DNA of 6,502 nucleotides from an uncultured bacterium (GCA_905216175.1 CAJMSV010000092.1:1-6502); one strand, 5' to 3'. Positions 1 to 6,199 are shown, counted from the first letter of the stretch. Numbers and translations are program-made. Notes: generated by a model from the letters alone, not told the origin.

Positions 1-206
1 CCTAACACTCCTTTTCTCCGTTGTCCCCCCCGCCGGCTTTCGCCCGCTCCGGGTTCTCCTACTTGCCCTTTTACTTTTTGTATTTTATCCCTTTCCCCGC
101 CCGACGGGATCCCTAAGCACGCCATGCTTCTTATGTGCAGCAAAGCTAATGCTGCTAAAATATAAAGTGCTCATGTAGTTTAAACGCACGACGATAAGGA
201 GCACCA
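1..206. other. Pyrimidine-rich intergenic leader upstream of ftsE
   Basis: No convincing gene is visible here on either strand. The first 100 bases of the + strand are strongly C/T-rich, with a C-run near 26-32 and T-runs near 70-87, and then the composition becomes AT-rich just before ftsE. I see no clear intrinsic terminator for an upstream gene. On the minus strand an AAAAGGAG sequence (15 down to 8) lies just inside the window edge and could serve a divergent gene starting outside the window, but this cannot be tested here. Confidence 0.5.
153..161 (+). promoter_or_regulatory. Probable extended -10 promoter for ftsEX
   Basis: The sequence TGCTAAAAT fits the extended -10 pattern TGnTATAAT with one mismatch. 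No good -35 box lies 17 bases upstream (133-138, ATGTGC), which is common for extended -10 promoters. Transcription would start near 168, giving a 5' leader of about 39 bases. A 6-bp inverted repeat, GCAGCA (137-142) with TGCTGC (150-155), runs into the -10 box and could be an operator. The call rests on position and sequence only. Confidence 0.45.
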
Positions 207-1427
207 GTGGGTAACCACTTCCGTACCTCCGGTGCGGGCGATGATGCCCCCAAGACGCAGGCAGGCGTCCAGGGCAGTCGTTTCGCCACTCCGGATTCAG
301 AGGGCCAGCCTGTTGCTCAGGCCCCCGCTCAGCCGGCAGATCAGGCACAGCCGGCATCCGATCCCTTTGCCTACAATCCAACCAGCGATGTCGCGCTTTC
401 CGGCACGGCGGGTTTTGAGCCCGTTCAGGCCGTGACCGCTCGCGTGGAGCAGCCTCAGGCTGGTGCCGCCACGCCGCAGCCTACCATGGCCGGCATTCCT
501 GACCCCATGGCCCCTGCGACGCCGGCTCCTCAGCCTGCGCAGTCCGGTCTCTTTGCCGCTATTCCCGACCCCACGCAGCCTGCTGCCCCGGTGGTCGAGA
601 GCGATCAGGCCGCCGAGGTCGCAAGCCTCGATAACGCGCTCAACAACCCCGATTTCACGACGGTGTTTGCGCCCATCGATCCGCAGGCCAGCCGCAAGAA
701 GATGGCCAAGCAGGCCGGTGTCGAGCCCGTTATCCTTATGGAGCATGTCACCAAGATCTATCCGGCACAGCCCAACAAGCCCGCACTCGACGACATCAAC
801 ATCGAGATCTATCCGGGCGAGTTCGTCTTCCTGGTCGGTCACTCCGGTTCGGGTAAGACCACGCTGCTGTCGACGCTCAACCGCGACGTCAAGCCGACGA
901 GCGGCCGCATCCTGGTTGCCGGTCAGGATCTCATGAAGATCAAGAACCGCAAGGTTCCGTTCCTGCGCCGCCAGATTGGCGCCGTGTTCCAGGACTTTAA
1001 GCTTCTGCCGCAAAAGACCGCCTACGAAAACGTGGCGTTTGCCCTTCAGTGCATCGGCAAGCCCAAGGGCGTCATTCGCAGCCAGGTGCCCGAGGTGCTG
1101 CGTCTGGTCGGTCTGGCCGATCAGATGGACTCGCTGCCCGACCAGCTTTCCGGTGGCGAGCAGCAGCGCGTTGCCGTCGCCCGCGCTATGGTCAACCGTC
1201 CGCCGCTGCTGATCTGCGACGAGCCCACGGGCAACCTCGACCCGGCGATCTCACTGGGCATCATGAAGCTGCTCGAGCGTATTAACCGCACCGGCACCAC
1301 CGTGATCGTCGCCACGCACGACCGCGAGATGGTCGATAGCATGCACCGTCGCGTGATCGCCCTCGAGGGCGGCCACGTTATCCGCGACCAGGAGAGGGGA
1401 GGTTACGGCAACTATGGCACCAACTAA
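207..1427 (+). CDS. ftsE: Cell division ABC transporter ATP-binding protein FtsE, with long N-terminal extension
   Basis: FtsE is the cytoplasmic ATPase of the FtsEX complex, which works at the division septum and powers activation of peptidoglycan hydrolases through FtsX. The ABC domain occupies residues ~173-395. It has Walker A GHSGSGKT (211-218), Q-loop Gln262, signature LSGGEQQ (314-320), Walker B LLICDEP (334-340) with catalytic Glu339, D-loop NLDP (343-346) and H-loop His371, so all catalytic parts are intact. At 406 residues it is far longer than the usual ~220-230. The extra ~170 residues are rich in Ala, Pro and Gln, lack hydrophobic segments, and repeat an IPDP motif (97-100, 119-122; a related PIDP at 156-159). 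The GTG start is supported by AAGGAG at 196-201, five bases upstream; internal ATGs at 702 and 738, close to the domain start, lack a comparable site. The 3' end overlaps ftsX by 14 bases. Confidence 0.95.
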   Translation: MGNHFRTSGAGDDAPKTQAGVQGSRFATPDSEGQPVAQAPAQPADQAQPASDPFAYNPTSDVALSGTAGFEPVQAVTARVEQPQAGAATPQPTMAGIPDPMAPATPAPQPAQSGLFAAIPDPTQPAAPVVESDQAAEVASLDNALNNPDFTTVFAPIDPQASRKKMAKQAGVEPVILMEHVTKIYPAQPNKPALDDINIEIYPGEFVFLVGHSGSGKTTLLSTLNRDVKPTSGRILVAGQDLMKIKNRKVPFLRRQIGAVFQDFKLLPQKTAYENVAFALQCIGKPKGVIRSQVPEVLRLVGLADQMDSLPDQLSGGEQQRVAVARAMVNRPPLLICDEPTGNLDPAISLGIMKLLERINRTGTTVIVATHDREMVDSMHRRVIALEGGHVIRDQERGGYGNYGTN

Positions 1428-2334
1428 CGTGGGCTACTCCTTCAAAGAGGCAATCAGCCACTTCTTCCGTAACTGGACTACCTCGCTCGGCGCCGTCATC
1501 ACGATCTTCCTTTCGCTGTTTATCATCGGCCTGTTCATCATGGGCTCCGCGATGCTGAACTCCGTGATCGGCACCGTCGAGGATCAGGTTGTCATCAACG
1601 CGTTCATTAGCGATGACGCCGATCAGGCCGATGTTCAGGCTTTTGAGGCCGAGCTTAAGACGTGGAATAACGTCAAGTCCGTGACCTATAAGGACAAGGA
1701 CGACGCGCTGGCCGAGTATACGAGCAAGATGTCGGGCAACGCCGACGCCACCATGAGCGCACTCGACGGCCAGAACCCGCTGCCGGCTTCGTTTGCAATT
1801 GAGATGGACGATCCGTCCAAGGTTGAGAGCACGGCAGAGAAGCTCAAGAAGGATGCCGATTTCCAGAAGATCGCGGATGACGGCGACGTCAACGCGAGCG
1901 TGCTGTACGGCCAGGAGGAAGTGAGCCGCCTGTTCCAGGTGACCAACTACATCCGCATCGCCGCCGTGGTGCTCGTTGGCCTTCTGACCTTTATCGCATT
2001 CATCTTCATCAACAACACGATTCGCCTGTCCATCACGGCGCGTCGTCGTGAGATTGCGATTATGCGTCTGGTCGGCGCCAGCAACGGTTTCATTCGCGGC
2101 CCGTTTATCACCGAGGGCGTACTGCAGGCCATTTTGGGCTCGCTGCTTTCCATCGGCGTTCTGGAGCTGCTGCGCAACCTGATGATTCCGCGTCTGCAGG
2201 AGAGCATCGGCTGGATGTCGTTTGCCCTGCCGATGCAGTACTACCTGGTGACCTATGCTGCGCTGATTCTGGTCGGCGTGATTATCGGTCTCTTTGGTTC
2301 TGCCATCGCCATGCGCCGCTACCTGCGCGTGTAG
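1414..2334 (+). CDS. ftsX: Cell division permease protein FtsX
   Basis: FtsX is the membrane half of FtsEX and passes the ATPase cycle of FtsE to a cell-wall hydrolase outside the membrane. The 306-residue protein has the family topology: a cytoplasmic N-terminus, TM1 at about 24-48, an external domain at about 50-176, then TM2 (~178-200), TM3 (~231-257) and TM4 (~277-300). The charged cytoplasmic stretch after TM2, with RRREIAIMRLVGAS at 210-223, is the most conserved FtsX signature and is where FtsE contact is expected. The ATG lies inside the end of ftsE with GGAGG at 1398-1402, so the two are probably translationally coupled and made in equal amounts. No hydrolase gene follows; the next gene is rnr, after a terminator, so the FtsX partner is encoded elsewhere. 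Confidence 0.96.
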   Translation: MAPTNVGYSFKEAISHFFRNWTTSLGAVITIFLSLFIIGLFIMGSAMLNSVIGTVEDQVVINAFISDDADQADVQAFEAELKTWNNVKSVTYKDKDDALAEYTSKMSGNADATMSALDGQNPLPASFAIEMDDPSKVESTAEKLKKDADFQKIADDGDVNASVLYGQEEVSRLFQVTNYIRIAAVVLVGLLTFIAFIFINNTIRLSITARRREIAIMRLVGASNGFIRGPFITEGVLQAILGSLLSIGVLELLRNLMIPRLQESIGWMSFALPMQYYLVTYAALILVGVIIGLFGSAIAMRRYLRV

Positions 2335-2359
2335 GCATGCCTGGAATTCATCCCTTCCA

Positions 2360-2394
2360 ACGGGTCGTCTCTTATGGGGCGGCCCGTTTTTTTT
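2360..2394 (+). terminator. Strong intrinsic terminator after ftsX
   Basis: A 12-bp stem (2360-2371 with 2376-2387, including four G-U pairs) closes a four-base TTAT loop and is followed directly by eight T residues (2387-2394, the first being the last stem base). It lies 25 bases after the ftsX stop, in the right place to end the ftsEX transcript and separate it from rnr. Confidence 0.92.
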
Positions 2395-2431
2395 GATCCC
2401 TAGGGGACGGCAGGAAAGCGAATCATTTGGG

Positions 2432-2467
2432 TAGACTCTTTGGAGTTCGCAATCGATAGTTAGGAGG
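2432..2467 (+). promoter_or_regulatory. Possible rnr promoter element and ribosome binding site
   Basis: AGGAGG at 2462-2467 sits four bases before the rnr ATG, a close but strong Shine-Dalgarno match. TAGACT at 2432-2437 matches four of six bases of a -10 box and would start transcription near 2444, but I see no good -35 box. Because a strong terminator lies just upstream, a promoter must exist between about 2395 and 2460; its exact position is uncertain. Confidence 0.35.
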
Positions 2468-2471
2468 CGCC

Positions 2472-4607
2472 ATGGGGCGCAATAACAAGCATAAGCGTGG
2501 AGCTCGCAATAAGCGCGGGCCGGTGCGCAGCGAACGCCGTCCGAGTCTGACCGGGCGCGTGCAGCTCCATGAGCACAGTGCCTATGTCATAACCGAGAAT
2601 GGCGACTACAAGGTTATGGGCCGCGGTAAGCGCGAGATCATGGATGGCGATACCGTTGCCGTGAGCATTAAGAACAGCCCGCACGGTGAGCGGCGCGCCG
2701 TGATCGAGGGCGTGGTTGAGCGTGCAGCCATAAGCGTGGTGGGCACGTACCAGACCGCCGGTCCGCTCGGTGTGATTGAGCCGCTCGATTCGCGTCTGAA
2801 GGCCGACTTCTTCATTCTGCCCGAGGATACCTCGGCGGATCGTCTGGGCGTCCACCCGGGTGATGCTGTTGTCGCGCACATTTTGACCTACCCGACGCGC
2901 CTGGAATCGGGCACCGTGACGATTGAACGCCGCATTGGCGGAGATGACGCGCCCGATTTGGGCGTTCAATATGTGATGGCGCGTTACGGCTATACCGATA
3001 GCTATCCCGAGGCCGCGCTGGACGAGGCCGAGGAGCTTTCGCTCGATGTGTCCGCGGCGCTTAAGGACCCGCTCCGCCGCGATCTGCGCGACCGCTTTGT
3101 CATCACGATCGACCCGGTCGACGCGCGCGACTTTGACGATGCCATTTCGCTGGAGCGTACGCCCGAGGGTGGCTACAAGCTGGGTGTGCATATCGCCGAC
3201 GTTTCACACTATGTGGCTTGGGACGGGCATATCGATCTTGAGGCTCGCCATCGCACGACATCGGTGTATCTGGCCGATCGCGTGCTTCCCATGCTGCCCG
3301 AACGCCTGTCCTGTGACCTGTGCTCGCTTCGCCCTGACGAGGACCGTCTTGCGTTTACCGTCGATATCGAGCTCGATGCGCAGGGTCGCGTGCGGCATTA
3401 CGATCCGTACCCCAGCGTGATTCGCTCGCGTGTGCGTATGGACTATGACGGCGCCGAGGCGCTGCTGGTGCGTGCCGGTGCGGTTGAGTATTCGGTGCTG
3501 GAGGGCGCGGCTGAGGATGTTGAGGCTGCTGAGGCCTTGCGCGAGGAAGCGCTTGAGCACGGTCTTGCGTGCGAGGAGGCCGCCCGCGGCTACAACATCG
3601 ACCTCGGCGATTTCCTTGTCGCCGCTAACGAACTCGCCGAACTTCGCCGTCGTATTCGTCGCGCCCGCGGCTCAGTCGATTTTGACACGGCCGAGATTCG
3701 TGCTCTGTTGGATGAGGACGGAGTACCCGTGCAGATTGTGGCGCGCGAGCGTTCGTGTGCCACGTCGCTTATCGAGGAAGCCATGCTGCTCGCCAACGAG
3801 TGCGTTGCAGAGTGGCTGGCAGACCGTGATATCGAGGCCTGCTATCGCGTGCATGAGGATCCGAGTCCCGATAGCCTGCACGGTGCCGCTGTTGCGCTGG
3901 CGCAGCTAGGCATCATCGACGATCGCCGTGCTGCCGGTATTGCCCTGGGGAGTCCCGATGAGCTGCAGGCTGCAGTCGATGCTGCCGCCGGTACGGCCAA
4001 CGCGCCGCTCGTCAACACGCTGCTTCTGCGCAGTATGCAGCGCGCGCTGTACAAGCCGCGCAACGAGGGCCACTTTGCGCTCGCCGCGCCGTGCTACTGT
4101 CACTTTACGAGTCCCATCCGTCGCTACCCCGATCTGGTGGTGCACCGCGTGCTCAAACTGCAGTTGGCCTATGAGCAGCTCGGCGGCAAGGACGCCTTGG
4201 TCCGTACGCCGCGGCTGATCGGCAAGGGGCGCGAGTCGCTGCCGCGCATTCTGCCGCAGATCTGCCGCGCATGCAGCGATGCCGAGCGCGCAGCAGATGC
4301 CGCCAGCCATGCGACGCAAAAGATCAAGATTGCCCAGTACTTTGAGGACCGTCTGGGCGAGCGCTATGCCGGAACCGTCTCGTGGGTTAGCAGCATGGGC
4401 CTCTTTGTGCGCTTGGACCTAACACAGGTCGAGGGCCTGGTTTCAATTAAGAGCCTGGGCAACGAGTGGTTCGAGTTCGACGAGGACGCGCTTACGCTGA
4501 CGGGCGCCGACACGGGGAATCGCTATGAACTGGGCCAGCGCGTGATTATCGAGGTCTCGCGCGTCAATACCACGCGTGGGCACTTGGACTTTAAGCTTAT
4601 CCATTAG
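2472..4607 (+). CDS. rnr: Ribonuclease R (RNase II/RNB family 3'-5' exoribonuclease)
   Basis: RNase R degrades structured RNA processively from the 3' end, in mRNA and rRNA turnover and in decay of tmRNA-rescued messages. The 711 residues show, in order: a basic N-terminal tail (10 Lys/Arg in the first 23), cold-shock-type OB domains (~25-85 and ~88-155), the RNB catalytic domain (~200-560) and an S1 domain (~630-708). The metal-binding motif DPVDARDFDDA spans 214-224, with Asp214, Asp220, Asp222 and Asp223 matching the catalytic aspartates of RNase II/R. The second signature HFTSPIRRYPDLVVHR is at 544-559. It is shorter than the ~810-residue E. coli enzyme: it lacks the N-terminal HTH and has no Lys-rich C-terminal tail, ending just after S1. 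The ATG has AGGAGG four bases upstream. In many Gram-positives smpB follows rnr; it does not here. RNase II is less likely given the basic tail and overall architecture. Confidence 0.94.
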   Translation: MGRNNKHKRGARNKRGPVRSERRPSLTGRVQLHEHSAYVITENGDYKVMGRGKREIMDGDTVAVSIKNSPHGERRAVIEGVVERAAISVVGTYQTAGPLGVIEPLDSRLKADFFILPEDTSADRLGVHPGDAVVAHILTYPTRLESGTVTIERRIGGDDAPDLGVQYVMARYGYTDSYPEAALDEAEELSLDVSAALKDPLRRDLRDRFVITIDPVDARDFDDAISLERTPEGGYKLGVHIADVSHYVAWDGHIDLEARHRTTSVYLADRVLPMLPERLSCDLCSLRPDEDRLAFTVDIELDAQGRVRHYDPYPSVIRSRVRMDYDGAEALLVRAGAVEYSVLEGAAEDVEAAEALREEALEHGLACEEAARGYNIDLGDFLVAANELAELRRRIRRARGSVDFDTAEIRALLDEDGVPVQIVARERSCATSLIEEAMLLANECVAEWLADRDIEACYRVHEDPSPDSLHGAAVALAQLGIIDDRRAAGIALGSPDELQAAVDAAAGTANAPLVNTLLLRSMQRALYKPRNEGHFALAAPCYCHFTSPIRRYPDLVVHRVLKLQLAYEQLGGKDALVRTPRLIGKGRESLPRILPQICRACSDAERAADAASHATQKIKIAQYFEDRLGERYAGTVSWVSSMGLFVRLDLTQVEGLVSIKSLGNEWFEFDEDALTLTGADTGNRYELGQRVIIEVSRVNTTRGHLDFKLIH

Positions 4608-4632
4608 CCAAATCCCGACTCGTGGCGGGAGA

Positions 4633-4668
4633 GTGGAGGGCGGGCTTTCGGGACCGCCCTCCGCATTT
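4633..4668 (+). terminator. GC-rich hairpin after rnr, probable terminator
   Basis: An 11-bp stem (4633-4643 with 4654-4664, one G-U pair) encloses a 10-base loop, 25 bases after the rnr stop. The following tract is only ATTT, so termination may be incomplete or may need a factor. A smaller hairpin, TCCCG (4613-4617) with CGGGA (4626-4630), lies just upstream. Confidence 0.6.
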
Positions 4669-4705
4669 GAATCGTGGCTACCTTGCCGTCTGCTCGGCCG
4701 CCCGC

Positions 4706-4764
4706 TTACCTGCTATTTGAGAGGTAAAACCTACCAAAATAAACCTGTCCCTTTTTGGCAGGTA
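4706..4764. repeat. Array of ACCT/AGGT half-sites upstream of the recombinase
   Basis: Five ACCT or AGGT words lie in 59 bases: ACCT at 4708, AGGT at 4722, ACCT at 4729, ACCT at 4743 and AGGT at 4760. Together they make the inverted repeats TTACCT/AGGTAA (4706-4711, 4722-4727), AGGT-AAA-ACCT (4722-4732) and TACCTGC/GCAGGTA (4707-4713, 4758-4764), and the direct repeat AAACCT (4727, 4741). The first four are 14, 7 and 14 bases apart. The array ends just before the recombinase gene and covers its likely promoter. It could be an operator or a recombinase binding site; either role is inference. Confidence 0.5.
4717..4745 (+). promoter_or_regulatory. Possible promoter of the recombinase gene
   Basis: TTGAGA (4717-4722) matches five of six bases of a -35 box. 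Seventeen bases later TAAACC (4740-4745) is a weak -10 with three of six matches. The start site would be near 4752, about 33 bases before the ATG. The boxes overlap the ACCT/AGGT array, so a protein bound there would be expected to affect transcription. Confidence 0.3.
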
Positions 4765-4784
4765 TACAAGAAAGCGGGGATGAG

Positions 4785-5390
4785 ATGGCGACGGTGTACG
4801 GTTATGCGCGGGTGAGTTCGCGCGATCAGAACCTTAATCGGCAGCTGGATGCGCTGGGCGCCTATGGCGTGGGCTCGGCGAATATTTATGCCGACCATGC
4901 GAGCGGCAAGGACTTCGATCGACCGCATTATCGCGAGCTGTTGCACGTCCTGGGAGACGGGGACGTGCTGGTGGTGCTTTCTATCGACCGACTTGGTCGT
5001 AATTACTCCGAGATTCTTGAGGAATGGCGACGCATTACCAAGGAGCTCGGGGTTGCCATTGTGGTGTTGGACATGCCATTGCTTGACACGCGCGTCAGGG
5101 CCAGCGGCGCGCCGGATGTGACCAACACCCTGATTGCCGATATTGTGCTGCAACTGCTGAGCTACGTGGCGCAGGTGGAGCGCGAGAATATCCATCGGCG
5201 CCAGGCGGAGGGAATTGCAGCGGCGCGGGCGCGAGGGGTCCGTTTCGGTCGACCTCGCAAGCCGTGCCCTCCTCAGTTTGAGCTGGTGCGCGATAGCTAT
5301 GAGGCAGGCGATATTACCCGCAGCCAAGCAGCAAAGTGCCTGGGCGTGTGCGTGGGGACGTTCGATCGCTGGATGCGCGAGGCGGGGTAG
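4785..5390 (+). CDS. Small serine recombinase (resolvase/invertase family) with C-terminal HTH
   Basis: This 201-residue protein belongs to the resolvase/invertase family, which cuts and rejoins DNA at short paired sites through a covalent phosphoserine link. The catalytic domain (~3-140) opens with GYARVSSRDQN: the nucleophile is predicted to be Ser11, with Arg9, and Arg69 and Arg72 in SIDRLGR (66-72) match the active-site arginines of gamma-delta resolvase. The long helix LLSYVAQVERENI (124-136) is the expected dimerisation helix. A GRPRKP minor-groove segment (155-160) leads to a C-terminal HTH (~165-197) with SQAAKCLG at 180-187. I chose the ATG at 4785, which gives the family's normal N-terminus; a TTG at 4755 in the same frame would add ten residues with no good binding site. 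The site before 4785 is weak (GGGGA, 4776-4780). No transposase, cargo or second recombinase is beside it, so its DNA target is unknown. Confidence 0.9.
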   Translation: MATVYGYARVSSRDQNLNRQLDALGAYGVGSANIYADHASGKDFDRPHYRELLHVLGDGDVLVVLSIDRLGRNYSEILEEWRRITKELGVAIVVLDMPLLDTRVRASGAPDVTNTLIADIVLQLLSYVAQVERENIHRRQAEGIAAARARGVRFGRPRKPCPPQFELVRDSYEAGDITRSQAAKCLGVCVGTFDRWMREAG

Positions 5391-5495
5391 GGGTTTGCGT
5401 CGCTTTGTCGCTTCCTGTTGCGATTCAAATTTTGATACGGTGACGATGCCATTTGGGGCTACACTCGCTGATATTCAAAAAAAGGAGGTTGGCCC
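5391..5495. promoter_or_regulatory. Intergenic region before the VanZ-like gene, with strong ribosome binding site
   Basis: AAAGGAGGT (5481-5489) inside a longer A-run is a nearly perfect anti-Shine-Dalgarno match ending six bases before the TTG at 5496, and it decides that start. Upstream, TACACT (5460-5465) is a possible -10 box without a well-spaced -35. The palindrome TCAAA-T-TTTGA (5425-5435) could be a small operator. I see no intrinsic terminator for the recombinase gene. Confidence 0.45.
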
Positions 5496-6077
5496 TTGGC
5501 GCGCGTAAAACAAATAATCGGATGGACCGCGATTGTTCTGTTCGCTGCAACGCTGGCGGGTATCTGGGTGCTGACGGAGCAAAATGCGGTGGAGACGTCG
5601 TTGCTGAGCGAGTCCACCGCGCGTGTGGTGGAGGGTCAGGCTACGGGCGTTCAGGCTACCGGCATCACGGGTGAAACTCAGGCGGGGGACGGCATGACTG
5701 AGAGTACCAATCCGGCTGCCTCGACGGTCCAGCCTGGTCGACTTGCTTCCATTCGCATGTGGGTAGGCGCAAACGTCCGTCGCGTCGCCCATACCGTAGA
5801 GTTTTTCTTCGTCGGATTGTTCGCCTCGGTGATCGTGGTCTGCTTTTCCAGGCGTCCATGGAGTGTGTGTTCCCGTTGCGTGCCTGTGTTTCTCTTTTGC
5901 GCTGCCTGCTCCGTTGGCGACCAGGTGCATAAGATCTTTGTTCCCGGCAGGCATTTCGACGTTATCGATTTAGGATTCGATGCTGCGGGCTATGTCACCG
6001 CCATGCTGTTGGTATTGCTGGCAGCGGCGTTGGTGCGCCATGTGACTCGGCCGATCGGCGCCCATGCGAGGCGCTAG
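5496..6077 (+). CDS. VanZ-family membrane protein
   Basis: This 193-residue protein is probably an inner-membrane member of the VanZ family, named after the enterococcal teicoplanin-resistance protein; most family members have no known substrate. Predicted helices lie at about 8-27, 101-117, 125-140 and 165-182. VanZ-type conserved positions are visible: AHTVEFF (98-104) at the start of the second helix, GDQVHK (141-146), FVPGR (148-152), and the acidic residues Asp155, Asp158 and Asp162 before GY (165-166). Between helix 1 and helix 2 is a ~70-residue polar loop rich in Gly, Thr, Ser and Gln, predicted to be outside the cell and longer than in many VanZ proteins. The TTG start is supported by the excellent AAAGGAGGT upstream. 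No vancomycin-resistance genes are nearby, so antibiotic resistance should not be assumed. Confidence 0.8.
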   Translation: MARVKQIIGWTAIVLFAATLAGIWVLTEQNAVETSLLSESTARVVEGQATGVQATGITGETQAGDGMTESTNPAASTVQPGRLASIRMWVGANVRRVAHTVEFFFVGLFASVIVVCFSRRPWSVCSRCVPVFLFCAACSVGDQVHKIFVPGRHFDVIDLGFDAAGYVTAMLLVLLAAALVRHVTRPIGAHARR

Positions 6078-6120
6078 CCTTAAGACGAGACATCGCGACT
6101 GCCTATGCTTCGACATTGAC

Positions 6121-6126
6121 TACAAT
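6121..6126 (+). promoter_or_regulatory. Possible -10 box of the ArsC/Spx-family gene
   Basis: TACAAT matches five of six bases of a -10 consensus. The stretch 17 bases upstream (6098-6103) is a poor -35. Transcription would start near 6133, leaving a leader of about 67 bases that contains the hairpin at 6132-6161. Confidence 0.4.
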
Positions 6127-6131
6127 AACGG

Positions 6132-6165
6132 CTGCAATCGCGAGTGGTCGTCGATGTGCAGTTTT
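6132..6165 (+). other. Leader hairpin followed by four T residues
   Basis: CTGCAATCG (6132-6140) pairs with CGATGTGCAG (6152-6161) to give nine base pairs with one bulged G and an 11-base loop, followed by TTTT (6162-6165). It may be a weak terminator for the VanZ-like gene or an attenuator-like structure in the leader of the next gene. The short T-run makes strong termination unlikely. Confidence 0.3.
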
Positions 6166-6199
6166 CCAGACACCTGTTTTCTCTAAGAAAGGAAATCCC

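Noticed and set aside
702..740. Internal ATGs at 702 and 738 as the true ftsE start
   Set aside because: They would give a protein of normal FtsE length, but neither has a ribosome binding site as good as AAGGAG before the GTG at 207, and the frame upstream is open with host-like codon use.
297..1013. Long minus-strand open frame (238 codons) opposite ftsE
   Set aside because: It is opposite a gene with complete ABC motifs. The translation is Arg/Leu/Gly-rich without recognisable domains, as expected for the complement of a GC-rich gene.
2398..2405. CCCTAGGG palindrome upstream of rnr
   Set aside because: Eight-base palindromes occur by chance at this scale, and there is no second copy or clear placement relative to a promoter.
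2460..3191. Minus-strand open frame (243 codons) opposite the start of rnr
   Set aside because: The + strand encodes a clear RNase R, including the RNB motif in this range. The antisense product shows no family features.
4608..4754. tmRNA, smpB or tRNA in the gap after rnr
   Set aside because: No smpB frame, no tRNA-like acceptor arm with CCA, and no tag-peptide reading frame are visible. Hairpins and the half-site array account for the structure.
4755..4784. TTG at 4755 as the start of the recombinase
   Set aside because: It would add ten residues not typical of the family, lies inside the repeat array, and has no Shine-Dalgarno sequence. The ATG at 4785 gives the normal N-terminus.
4731..5327. 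Minus-strand open frame opposite the serine recombinase
   Set aside because: The recombinase on the + strand has its catalytic residues in order. The antisense frame shows no domain.
5475..5954. Minus-strand open frame (159 codons) opposite the VanZ-like gene
   Set aside because: It lacks a recognisable domain, while the + strand frame has a near-perfect ribosome binding site, membrane helices and VanZ-type conserved residues.
5496..6077. Glycopeptide resistance locus
   Set aside because: Only a VanZ-like protein is present, with no vanH/A/X/Y or two-component genes nearby. VanZ-family proteins are widespread outside resistance clusters.
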